Source: CAYVDH01 sp964450355 (GTDB taxonomy: Bacteria > Bacteroidota > Bacteroidia > NS11-12g > UBA955). From it: a stretch of DNA of 16,628 nucleotides. Positions 7,095-13,546 of the stretch are shown in pieces. The position numbers and the translations under genes were made by a program. The number at the start of each line of letters is the position of its first letter. The first letter of the stretch is position 1. The notes beneath the pieces were generated by a model. That model worked only from the letters and a program-made list of their open reading frames with translations, did not search any database and had not been told where the DNA came from. The stretch lies in the NCBI GenBank assembly GCA_964450355.1, contig CAYVDH010000073.1, positions 1-16,628 on the forward strand, written 5' to 3'.

Positions 7095-8600
7095 TTATCT
7101 TTTCATGCTTCTGTTTTTATACCAATGATTGTTTGCTTCGTTTACAACATTTTGTGTGTTATTTGAATTGTTTTTTTGAGAAAGCAAATAAGCAGCAACA
7201 ATAGAAGAAGCTTCGTTAATGTCATCATTGAGTTCAGAGTTTAACATTTCGGGTTTAAAATAATTATCAATGAATTTGGTATCGAATTTTGCTTCATTAA
7301 ATTGCTTGTTGTTCATCACCCATTCACCGAAACTCAAAGTATTAGCAACACCAGTTAATTCATATTCAGAAATGGCTCTTTTCATTTTTAATATGGCATT
7401 TTCCCTTGTATCTGCCCACACAATAAGCTTAGAAATCATGTTGTCATAATAAATAGGAATTTCCATGTTGGCTTCCATGCAATCGTCCACTCTTATCCCT
7501 GGTCCTTGTGGTACTTTATAAGTGATTAATTTACCAATATCAGGTAAAAAATTATTGGTAGGGTCTTCAGCACAAACTCTAAGTTCAATGGCATGTCCGT
7601 TGATGTTTAACTCCTCTTGTTTAAAGCTTAATGGATGGCCTTCTGCCACTCGAATTTGTTCCTTTACCAAATCAATTCCAGTAATCATTTCGGTAACAGG
7701 ATGTTCTACTTGAAGACGGGTATTCATTTCTAAAAAATAAAAGTTCAAATCATCATCTACTAAGAATTCAACAGTACCAGCACCACTGTATTTAGCTGCT
7801 TTTGCCACATTAACAGCTGCTTCGCCCATTTGTTTTCTAATTTCAGGAGTCAAAATAGCACTTGGAGCTTCTTCTACTAATTTTTGATGTCTTCGTTGTA
7901 TGCTACAATCCCTTTCAAACAAATAACAAACATTGCCATGATTATCAGCCATCAATTGTATTTCAATGTGTTTAGGAGAAGCTACATATTTTTCTATGAA
8001 CACTGCATCGTCTCCAAAAGAGCTCAAAGCTTCAGATTGGGCTAATTGCATTTGTGTTTCAAACTCTTCATTTGAATTAACAATTCTCATGCCTTTACCA
8101 CCACCACCAGCACTGGCTTTAATTAAGATAGGAAATCCAATTTTTTCAGCTGTTTTTTTTGCTTCTTCTATATCTGTTATAGCTTCTTTAAGTCCTGGAA
8201 CCAATGGAACACCAAATTTTTCTACAGCTTGTTTACTGGCAATTTTACTGCCCATTATTTCCATGCTTTCTGCACTTGGTCCTATAAAAGTGATACCGGC
8301 TTGGTTTAATTTAGTCACAAATTCAGCTCTTTCACTGAGGAAACCATATCCTGGATGAACAGCATCTACATGATTATCGATGCACACCTGAACAATTTTA
8401 TCAGCTAATAAATAACTCTCTTTGCTTTGAGATTTTCCTATGTAATGTGCTTCATCTGCGTATCTTACATGAAGGGCGTTTCTATCTGCATCGCTATAAA
8501 CAGCAACAGTTTTAATACCTAATTCTCTGCAAGTTCTCATCACCCTGATAGCTATCTCACCACGGTTAGCAATCAGTATTTTATTTATTTGTTTTATCAT
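7095..8600 (-). CDS. accC: Biotin carboxylase subunit of acetyl-/acyl-CoA carboxylase
   Basis: This cytoplasmic ATP-dependent enzyme carboxylates the biotin carried by a biotin carboxyl carrier protein. The N-terminal domain (about 1-115) includes LIANRGEIAIRV and VHPGYGFLSE (81-90). The ATP-grasp core has the glycine loop KASAGGGGKGMRIV (161-174) and the catalytic strand EMNTRLQVEHPVTE (291-304), in which N293, R295 and E299 correspond to active-site residues of E. coli AccC; R341 lies in ELRVCAEDP. At 501 aa it is about 50 aa longer than E. coli AccC. The extra C-terminal tail (455-501) carries SSIVAAYLLS and a basic NHWYKNRSMKR end, as in Bacteroidota carboxylases that pair with a separate carrier and an acyl-CoA carboxyltransferase. 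No accB or carboxyltransferase gene is adjacent, so propionyl-CoA carboxylase alpha remains a real alternative. It lies 53 bp after the barrel-protein gene. Confidence 0.93.
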   Translation of the reverse strand: MIKQINKILIANRGEIAIRVMRTCRELGIKTVAVYSDADRNALHVRYADEAHYIGKSQSKESYLLADKIVQVCIDNHVDAVHPGYGFLSERAEFVTKLNQAGITFIGPSAESMEIMGSKIASKQAVEKFGVPLVPGLKEAITDIEEAKKTAEKIGFPILIKASAGGGGKGMRIVNSNEEFETQMQLAQSEALSSFGDDAVFIEKYVASPKHIEIQLMADNHGNVCYLFERDCSIQRRHQKLVEEAPSAILTPEIRKQMGEAAVNVAKAAKYSGAGTVEFLVDDDLNFYFLEMNTRLQVEHPVTEMITGIDLVKEQIRVAEGHPLSFKQEELNINGHAIELRVCAEDPTNNFLPDIGKLITYKVPQGPGIRVDDCMEANMEIPIYYDNMISKLIVWADTRENAILKMKRAISEYELTGVANTLSFGEWVMNNKQFNEAKFDTKFIDNYFKPEMLNSELNDDINEASSIVAAYLLSQKNNSNNTQNVVNEANNHWYKNRSMKR

Positions 8601-8653
8601 GTAATATCAATCACAAAGAAAGATAAGTTTGATAATCTTACAAAACAAAATTT

Positions 8654-9472
8654 TCACCATTTAAAACCTAAATTAAGAAATAGTAAAAACGAATTGAAAT
8701 GATGTGTAAGAAAGGCGTTTTTATTGCTACTTACTTTAGCATTGGTATAATAAGCAAAAGCGTATTTATAGCTATTTTCTATAAAAAAATGTTTTCCTAA
8801 ATGAATTTGTAGACCATTTTCAATTCCGAAAACATAGCCAGCAATATGAAATTTATTGTTGGTTTGTTTTCCTAAAAAAGTGATGTCTGTTCGTGGAATA
8901 CACATTCCGCCACCTATTTTTATCATGTTTTGAAAATGTAACCAATTTAATTTAGTCTTAAAATGAAAGGATTTGGTGATGTTTCCCATCCAAAAATTAG
9001 CTCCATCGGTGTGTTCAATGTGCATGTAATTAGATCCAAGAGTGATAGTTGAATCAATGGTTTTTCCGAATAACTGACCTTTAATTTTAAGATGTTGATT
9101 GTCATCTACCACATATTTAGCATGGTTGTAATTGATTTCAAAACCAAGGTTTTTATATTTAGAAACAAAGCCAATACTGGCATTGAATTGAGGAATGGTG
9201 ATGTTTCTAGGATCCTTAAGGTATTTCAAATCGGCTCTATCATGTGCTTTAGCATTTTCAATGATAAAATCGTAATTACCACTGGCATCAGTATTCGAAT
9301 TTTGATTGATATTTCTGAAATGCAGATTTGAATTGGAGTAAAAAGCCCTGTGATATCCCCATGAAAAGTAATATTTTTTAGGTGAATTAAGGCTATTTTT
9401 AAAGTGATTTAGGAGTTGATTATAACCTAATTTTGAAAACAATAAACAAAAAGATAATAGATAAATTTTCAT
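8654..9472 (-). CDS. Putative outer-membrane beta-barrel protein, function unknown
   Basis: A 272-aa exported protein with no assigned function. A signal peptide (MKIYLLSFCLLFSKLGYNQ, about 1-19) is followed by FSWGYHRAFYSNSNLHF (36-52), wording I associate with a conserved, uncharacterised Bacteroidota barrel family. The rest alternates polar and hydrophobic residues in amphipathic strands rich in aromatics (for example NLGFEINYNHAKYVV, KLNWLHFQNMIKIGGG, HFFIENSYKYAFAYY), and the protein ends in an aromatic residue (LNLGFKW). This fits a small 8- to 10-strand outer-membrane barrel. It has a good -7 promoter element and is divergent from the ompH pair, whose products escort outer-membrane proteins; that proximity may be coincidental. 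The 53-bp gap to accC allows co-transcription. Confidence 0.72.
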   Translation of the reverse strand: MKIYLLSFCLLFSKLGYNQLLNHFKNSLNSPKKYYFSWGYHRAFYSNSNLHFRNINQNSNTDASGNYDFIIENAKAHDRADLKYLKDPRNITIPQFNASIGFVSKYKNLGFEINYNHAKYVVDDNQHLKIKGQLFGKTIDSTITLGSNYMHIEHTDGANFWMGNITKSFHFKTKLNWLHFQNMIKIGGGMCIPRTDITFLGKQTNNKFHIAGYVFGIENGLQIHLGKHFFIENSYKYAFAYYTNAKVSSNKNAFLTHHFNSFLLFLNLGFKW

Positions 9473-9504
9473 ATAAACAATTGATTTTAAAGAATAACAA
9501 AAAA

Positions 9505-9536
9505 CAAATATATGAATTTTGATTTAGTTTTAGAAA
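9505..9536 (-). promoter_or_regulatory. Promoter of the barrel-protein gene (TTTC-N20-TATATTTG)
   Basis: On the minus strand TATATTTG (9512-9505) matches the Bacteroidota -7 consensus exactly. Twenty bases upstream is TTTC (9536-9533), a one-base variant of the -33 TTTG. The predicted transcript has a leader of about 28 nt. The same TTTC-N20-TATATTTG arrangement precedes pepA. Confidence 0.6.
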
Positions 9537-9601
9537 AAAAATTGAAGTTAACTAAAACTATATGATTAACAAGATGACTCCAAAATCTGTATTCAAGAAT
9601 A

Positions 9602-9632
9602 ATGAATTTTAAGTATTAAAAGGAATATTCAT
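9602..9632. repeat. AT-rich nested inverted repeat in the divergent intergenic region
   Basis: TTTTAA-GTA-TTAAAA (9607-9621) is a perfect 6-bp inverted repeat, flanked by a second pair, ATGAA (9602-9606) and TTCAT (9628-9632). It lies between the outward-facing promoters of the barrel gene and the first ompH gene. It could be an operator shared by the two promoters. The AT-rich composition also makes such dyads common by chance. Confidence 0.35.
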
Positions 9633-9687
9633 CTAATATCTACTTGAATTTATCTTTAGAATGGTATGGTTTAATCAAAAAAACAAT

Positions 9688-9695
9688 TATTTTTG
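9688..9695 (+). promoter_or_regulatory. -7 promoter element of the ompH-ompH-murI operon
   Basis: TATTTTTG matches TAnnTTTG exactly and lies 60 nt before the first ompH ATG, predicting a 5' leader of about 56 nt. No clear TTTG is present 17-23 nt upstream. Together with the divergent gene on the other side, this makes the 9473-9755 gap a two-way promoter region. Confidence 0.45.
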
Positions 9696-9755
9696 TGTCC
9701 TTTATAACATTTTGGCATACAATTCGTTTTACAGTAAATAAATAATAAAAAAATC

Positions 9756-10292
9756 ATGAAATTAAAATTTTTATTCATTGCAATTACTACTCTTTTAGTA
9801 AGTATATCAGCAAAAGCACAAAAATTCGGTTATGTGGATTCAGATTATATTTTAGGCCAAATGACAGAATACAAAGCCGCTCAGAAACAATTAACAGAGC
9901 TATCTACCAAGTGGGAAAATGAAATTAAAGTAATGAAAGATGAGGTAGATAAAATGTACAAAGACTACAAAGCAGAAGAGGTATTATTAAGTGATGTACA
10001 AAAAAAAGAAAGAGAAGATGCCATTGTAGCTAAAGAAGATGCTTTAAAGAAATTTGAACAAGAAAAATTTGGTGTGAATGGTGAATTATTTAAAAAACGC
10101 CAAGAGCTCATCAGACCTATACAAGATAAAATTGCTACAGCAATAGCCAAAGTTGCCAAAGACAATAATTTGGACTTTATATTCGATAAGTCGGCAAACA
10201 TGAATATCTTATACAGCAATCCTAAGTACGACAAAAGCGATGAAGTATTGGATGAATTAGGAGTTACTCCAACAGAAATTAAAAAAGATTAA
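9756..10292 (+). CDS. OmpH/Skp family periplasmic chaperone (first copy)
   Basis: A 178-aa periplasmic protein of the Skp family, which binds unfolded outer-membrane proteins on their way to the BAM complex. The signal peptide (about 1-21) ends at SAKA|QKFGYVDSDYIL, the usual start of mature OmpH proteins. The middle (about 40-130) is a charged, heptad-like helix rich in Lys and Glu (for example KKEREDAIVAKEDALKKFEQ), forming the coiled-coil tentacle. The C-terminal part (about 130-165) returns to the trimeric beta core with NLDFIFDKSANMNILYSNP. A second ompH begins 17 bp downstream, then murI, the standard Bacteroidota order. The gene usually found just upstream, bamA, is missing here; the operon has its own promoter instead. 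Confidence 0.94.
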   Translation: MKLKFLFIAITTLLVSISAKAQKFGYVDSDYILGQMTEYKAAQKQLTELSTKWENEIKVMKDEVDKMYKDYKAEEVLLSDVQKKEREDAIVAKEDALKKFEQEKFGVNGELFKKRQELIRPIQDKIATAIAKVAKDNNLDFIFDKSANMNILYSNPKYDKSDEVLDELGVTPTEIKKD

Positions 10293-10309
10293 AAAAAAGT
10301 ATATTACAA

Positions 10310-10912
10310 ATGAACAAATTCAATCAAGTGCTTAACCTAAGCAAAAATTCAATTCTATCTATAGCAAGTTTATTGCTTTGTTTTTTCACCTCACAAACTG
10401 TTTCAGCTCAAAAAATTGGACATTTAAATTTTCAAAACATCATCGAGTTAATGCCTCAATACAAATTGGCAGAAACTGAATATGCAATATATCAACAATC
10501 TCTCGAAGACCAAGTGAAAGAAATTGAAAACATGGCACTTGAAGTTCAATCTAAATATGAAGCTGAATCAAAAAAACCAGCTCCAAGTAAAGTAAAAATG
10601 CAATTGTATGCTAATCAGTTGCAATCTTATCAAGAACAATACAGCATGTTTCAACAAAGTGTACAAGACAGTTTAAAAGCTAAAATGGCCGAATTGGTAG
10701 CTCCAATTCGTGAAGAAGTGGAACTTGCAGTAGCAGAAGTTGCTAAAGAAAATGGTTATACTCACATATTGGATAACACTTATGGAACTTTGATATATGC
10801 CGATGAAGCATACAACATTTTTGATTTAGTGAAAGCTAAATTAAACATCAAAGACAAACCGGTTGCTAATCCAGGAGCGGGTAAAACTAAAACAACTACA
10901 ACTCCAAGATAA
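10310..10912 (+). CDS. OmpH/Skp family periplasmic chaperone (second copy)
   Basis: A 200-aa paralogue of the preceding gene, with the same design: a longer signal peptide (about 1-33, cleaved near TVSA|QKIGHLNFQNIIELMPQY), a central charged coiled coil (about 50-135, rich in Gln, Lys and Glu), and a C-terminal beta segment with VAKENGYTHILDNTYGTLIY (147-166). The last residues are a low-complexity basic and Thr-rich tail (GAGKTKTTTTPR). Sequence identity to the first copy looks low, so the duplication is old; Bacteroidota commonly keep both, perhaps as specialised or mixed trimers. It starts 17 bp after the first copy and its stop is 7 bp before the proposed murI start, so all three genes form one transcript. 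Confidence 0.94.
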   Translation: MNKFNQVLNLSKNSILSIASLLLCFFTSQTVSAQKIGHLNFQNIIELMPQYKLAETEYAIYQQSLEDQVKEIENMALEVQSKYEAESKKPAPSKVKMQLYANQLQSYQEQYSMFQQSVQDSLKAKMAELVAPIREEVELAVAEVAKENGYTHILDNTYGTLIYADEAYNIFDLVKAKLNIKDKPVANPGAGKTKTTTTPR

Positions 10913-10919
10913 TTTACAT

Positions 10920-11744
10920 TTGGCAAAAAAAGGTAGCTCTAACAAAGAAAATCCTATTGGAATATTTGATTCTGGAGTAGGAGGGCTTACTGTAGCCAAA
11001 GCTATAACCGACCTTTTACCAAACGAAAACATCATTTATTTTGGAGATACTGCTCACATGCCTTATGGTGAGAAGTCTGCTCACGCCATTCAATCTTATG
11101 CTGAAAAAATCACTGAATTTTTACTCAGTAAATCGTGTAAATTAATTGTTATTGCTTGTAACTCTGCTTCAGTTTCTGCTTTTAAACAAGTGAAAGAAAG
11201 ACTGCCTAATGGAGTAGTTGTTATTAACGTTATTGATCCTGTGATAGAGCATGTATCGAATGTTTTAAAGTTTAAAAAAATAGGTTTAATTGGCACTAAA
11301 AGAACTGTAAGCAGTGCTGTCTATAAAAAGAAATTTGAAAAAGCCAATAAAAAATTATTAGTCAAATCATTGGCAACTCCTTTATTGGCTCCAATGATTG
11401 AAGAAGGTTTTTTTAATAATAAAATCAGTAAAACTGTAGTACATTCTTATCTCAGCAATCCTCATTTACTAGGCATTGAAGCCATTATATTAGCTTGTAC
11501 ACATTACCCACTTATCATTGGTGAGATACAGAGTTATTATAAAAAACAAATTAATATCATCAACTCAGCAGAGATAGTGTCGCAATCTGTACAGAATTTT
11601 TTAGCAGAGAATGATTTATTAAATAATCAAGACAAAAAAGCCAAACACCAATTCTTTGTATCAGATTATACTAAATCATTTGAAGAAACTGCCAGAATAT
11701 TCTATGGCAAAAAATTGGAATTAAAGGAAAATAACTTGTTTTAG
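10920..11744 (+). CDS. murI: Glutamate racemase
   Basis: Converts L-glutamate to D-glutamate for peptidoglycan; cofactor-independent, cytoplasmic. With a TTG start at 10920 the protein is 274 aa, normal for the family. The substrate loop GIFDSGVGGLTV (14-25) is near the N-terminus, FGDTAHMPYG is at 41-50, and both catalytic cysteines are present: C80 in ACNSAS and C193 in ACTHYPL. The open frame extends upstream to 10863 through another TTG, but that stretch lies inside the ompH coding sequence and would add 19 unneeded residues. No ATG occurs between the upstream stop and the first conserved motif, so a TTG start seems unavoidable. Translation probably couples to the ompH stop 7 bp upstream. 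Confidence 0.95.
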   Translation: MAKKGSSNKENPIGIFDSGVGGLTVAKAITDLLPNENIIYFGDTAHMPYGEKSAHAIQSYAEKITEFLLSKSCKLIVIACNSASVSAFKQVKERLPNGVVVINVIDPVIEHVSNVLKFKKIGLIGTKRTVSSAVYKKKFEKANKKLLVKSLATPLLAPMIEEGFFNNKISKTVVHSYLSNPHLLGIEAIILACTHYPLIIGEIQSYYKKQINIINSAEIVSQSVQNFLAENDLLNNQDKKAKHQFFVSDYTKSFEETARIFYGKKLELKENNLF

Positions 11745-11799
11745 TTCAATAAACATACAGCATTATTCCGCATTAATTTTCACTCTTTTCATTTCACAG

Positions 11800-11835
11800 C
11801 CTAATTTTTACAATTCACAAAACATTTGAATTAGG
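11800..11835. repeat. Inverted repeat CCTAATT/AATTAGG downstream of murI
   Basis: CCTAATT (11800-11806) and AATTAGG (11829-11835) form a perfect 7-bp inverted repeat with a 22-nt spacer. It sits in the 141-bp gap between murI and the next gene, about 50 nt before that gene's start. There is no T run after it, so it is not an intrinsic terminator; an operator for the downstream gene is possible. The only promoter candidate I see nearby is a weak TTTG-N17-TAATTTAA (11844-11872). Confidence 0.35.
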
Positions 11836-11885
11836 AGGATGTCTTTGATTTCATTTTTGTACCATAATTTAATTACAAAAAGAAA

Positions 11886-13268
11886 ATGAAAACAAAATTA
11901 ATTCAATTGACAAGCTTATTAATCGTAGCATTAACTATTACTAATTCATCAGCGCAATCATTCAAGGAAATGAAAAAAATGGTGAAAGAAAGCATGAACA
12001 CTAAAGCGGATACCACAGGATTAAAACAAATTGCTGTATCGGGTGGTGAAAGCCAGTTTTTGATGGCAGAAGCATTCATGAATTCAGGTAAAAAATTTTT
12101 CAGTAGATCCGTATATCACGCTAGCAGTAACATTTTCAAAGGAACGGTATCAGACCCTGTAATGTCTGATTATTTTTTCAGAAACATCAAAAGAAACGAC
12201 AAAAACCAAATTATAGAATTTGATGGATATACTCCTAATGAAACTGCTTATCCCACATATTTTAAAACATCTAGTACAGCCATTTACTTTATCAAAGACA
12301 TGGCTTTTGAATTCCGTAGATATTTTACTTCTTCAGAAGATTACAATAAAATGATGAAAGATAACAACTTGTATGTAGAGGTTCACTGTGCAGATAAATC
12401 AAGAGTTAAAAATATTGAGGTAGAAGAAATCACTAAATTAATGACCAATTATTTAGATGAGGTATCTAAAGGTGTAAATGCAGTAAGAGCGAATGAAAAA
12501 GCTGCTGCAGACAAGGCAGAATCAGAAAAAAGAGCGAAATACACTACCAAAGGAAAAGAGGTTGTAAAACTAAAATTGGTTTCAAGTAGCAATACATGCG
12601 AGCAAGGAAAAACTTACATTTTTGACATCGTAGCAGTTTTAAAAAACGGCACAGAAATTAGCACTGCCAATGGTGGTTACACAGATGAATACAGCTATTC
12701 GTGGACAGGATTACCAGACCAAGTGGATGGTTTGTTTGGCAAGGTAAAAGCGGTAAATGGAAATTCATTTACAGTACCTAACAATGCCATTATACAAGGC
12801 GATAAAATCACCATCACAGTAAAATCAAATCATTATACTAACCAAACAGCAACCATTACATATACTATGGATTACAGTGCTAATGTGATATGCGATTACA
12901 ATGCCTATATCAACAGTGCTAGTGGTTCAGTTAGAACTCGTGGAGGAAATCTAAGAGTAGAGATAAAAGCTGCAAAACACGCTGTAACTGGAAAAGAATT
13001 GTTAGAATACAAAGTATTTGGATCATCAGGAAATTTATTGAGACATTTTAAAGTAGATCAAGGAGTATTTGTAAGTGTAGAATGTTGTGGACAGAAAGGT
13101 TGGAAAGGTCAAGACGGTACAGATGGTGGTGATATCACAGTGGTAATAGACCCATCGGTAAGTTCATACACATTGAATACCAAAAACAATGGTGGAGCAG
13201 CAGGGCAGGGGGGATATCCAGGCAAAGCAGGTAATGTAGAGAAACTGAAACAAAAAGTAAGCTGGTAG
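11886..13268 (+). CDS. Secreted protein of unknown function with collagen-like Gly-X-Y triplets
   Basis: I do not recognise this 460-aa protein. A signal peptide ends near SSAQ (21-24). Residues 25-220 are mixed helix and strand, ending in a Lys/Ala/Glu-rich helix (about 195-220). Residues 223-330 resemble an Ig-like beta-sandwich: KEVVKLKLVSSS, KTYIFDIVAVLKNGTEIS, KITITVKSNHY. Residues 335-400 form another beta region with VEIKA and LLEYKVFGSSGNLLRHF, closing with VECC. Two short Gly-X-Y blocks follow: GQKGWKGQDGTDGGD (402-416, five triplets) and GAAGQGGYPGKA (437-448, four), separated by the strand-like ITVVIDPSVSSYTL. There is no lipobox, membrane anchor or visible type IX secretion domain. 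It stands alone between murI and a strong terminator. The triplet blocks are too short for a stable collagen helix alone; they may be Gly-rich loops of a beta fold. Confidence 0.8.
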   Translation: MKTKLIQLTSLLIVALTITNSSAQSFKEMKKMVKESMNTKADTTGLKQIAVSGGESQFLMAEAFMNSGKKFFSRSVYHASSNIFKGTVSDPVMSDYFFRNIKRNDKNQIIEFDGYTPNETAYPTYFKTSSTAIYFIKDMAFEFRRYFTSSEDYNKMMKDNNLYVEVHCADKSRVKNIEVEEITKLMTNYLDEVSKGVNAVRANEKAAADKAESEKRAKYTTKGKEVVKLKLVSSSNTCEQGKTYIFDIVAVLKNGTEISTANGGYTDEYSYSWTGLPDQVDGLFGKVKAVNGNSFTVPNNAIIQGDKITITVKSNHYTNQTATITYTMDYSANVICDYNAYINSASGSVRTRGGNLRVEIKAAKHAVTGKELLEYKVFGSSGNLLRHFKVDQGVFVSVECCGQKGWKGQDGTDGGDITVVIDPSVSSYTLNTKNNGGAAGQGGYPGKAGNVEKLKQKVSW

Positions 13269-13280
13269 TATTTTTTTTCA

Positions 13281-13332
13281 TAAAAGGGTCCCGATTTTGT
13301 TGAAATCAATCAATGAAGTCGGGATTTTTTTA
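13281..13332 (+). terminator. Strong intrinsic terminator after the collagen-triplet protein gene
   Basis: TCCCGATTTTGTTGA (13289-13303) pairs over its full 15 bases with TCAATGAAGTCGGGA (13310-13324), with three G-U pairs and a 6-nt loop AATCAA, followed by seven T residues (13325-13331). Upstream AAAAGGG can continue pairing with the T run, extending the stem further. It starts 20 nt after the stop codon and is the strongest terminator in the window. Confidence 0.9.
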
Positions 13333-13334
13333 TT

Positions 13335-13443
13335 AGGGCGAATACCTATCGGAACCGGGCTATTCGCTATTACTTCTCGTCTTTGCCGAGAGGTAACCGC
13401 TTCTATCCCTTTCGCTTGCTTACGCCCGAGTAGGAGGTGGGAT
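13335..13443. repeat. GC-rich hairpin-forming intergenic element, candidate dispersed repeat
   Basis: About 110 bp that are conspicuously richer in G and C than everything around them, lying between convergent genes. It contains three separate short stems: GCGAATA/TATTCGC (13338-13344 with 13361-13367), TCTCG/CGAGA (13375-13379 with 13387-13391) and ATCCC/GGGAT (13405-13409 with 13439-13443). I recall closely similar intergenic strings in other Bacteroidota genomes, so I infer a dispersed repeat, but copy number cannot be tested here. A 70-codon minus-strand frame crosses it and is best treated as non-coding. The remaining bases to 13546 are plain AT-rich sequence. Confidence 0.55.
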
Positions 13444-13546
13444 TTAAATTGAAGAATTAGTAAATACAATAAGGTAATATTATTCAACACTACATAAACT
13501 AATTTGCAATTTCAGTAATTAGGTTAATTTTACAATCAAACTCCAA

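Noticed and set aside
7966..8358. A 130-codon plus-strand frame opposite accC
   Set aside because: It lies entirely antisense within the conserved ATP-grasp part of the biotin carboxylase. Its composition is what the complement of a conserved gene produces, and no start signals or motifs are present.
9473..9755. A small ORF or RNA gene in the divergent gap
   Set aside because: No frame of useful length with a family-like sequence and no tRNA-like or riboswitch-like fold is apparent; only promoter boxes and an AT-rich dyad are visible.
10863..10919. Upstream extension of murI to the TTG at 10863
   Set aside because: These bases encode the end of the second OmpH protein in another frame, and the extra residues have no counterpart in glutamate racemases.
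13335..13443. CRISPR repeat, attachment site or insertion-sequence end
   Set aside because: There is only one copy of each stem, no regularly spaced repeats, no transposase or integrase gene, and no target duplication around the element.
13278..13490. A 70-codon minus-strand reading frame between the convergent genes
   Set aside because: It runs through the terminator and the GC-rich hairpin element, its composition follows that element, and it has no signal, domain or promoter. Non-coding is the simpler reading.
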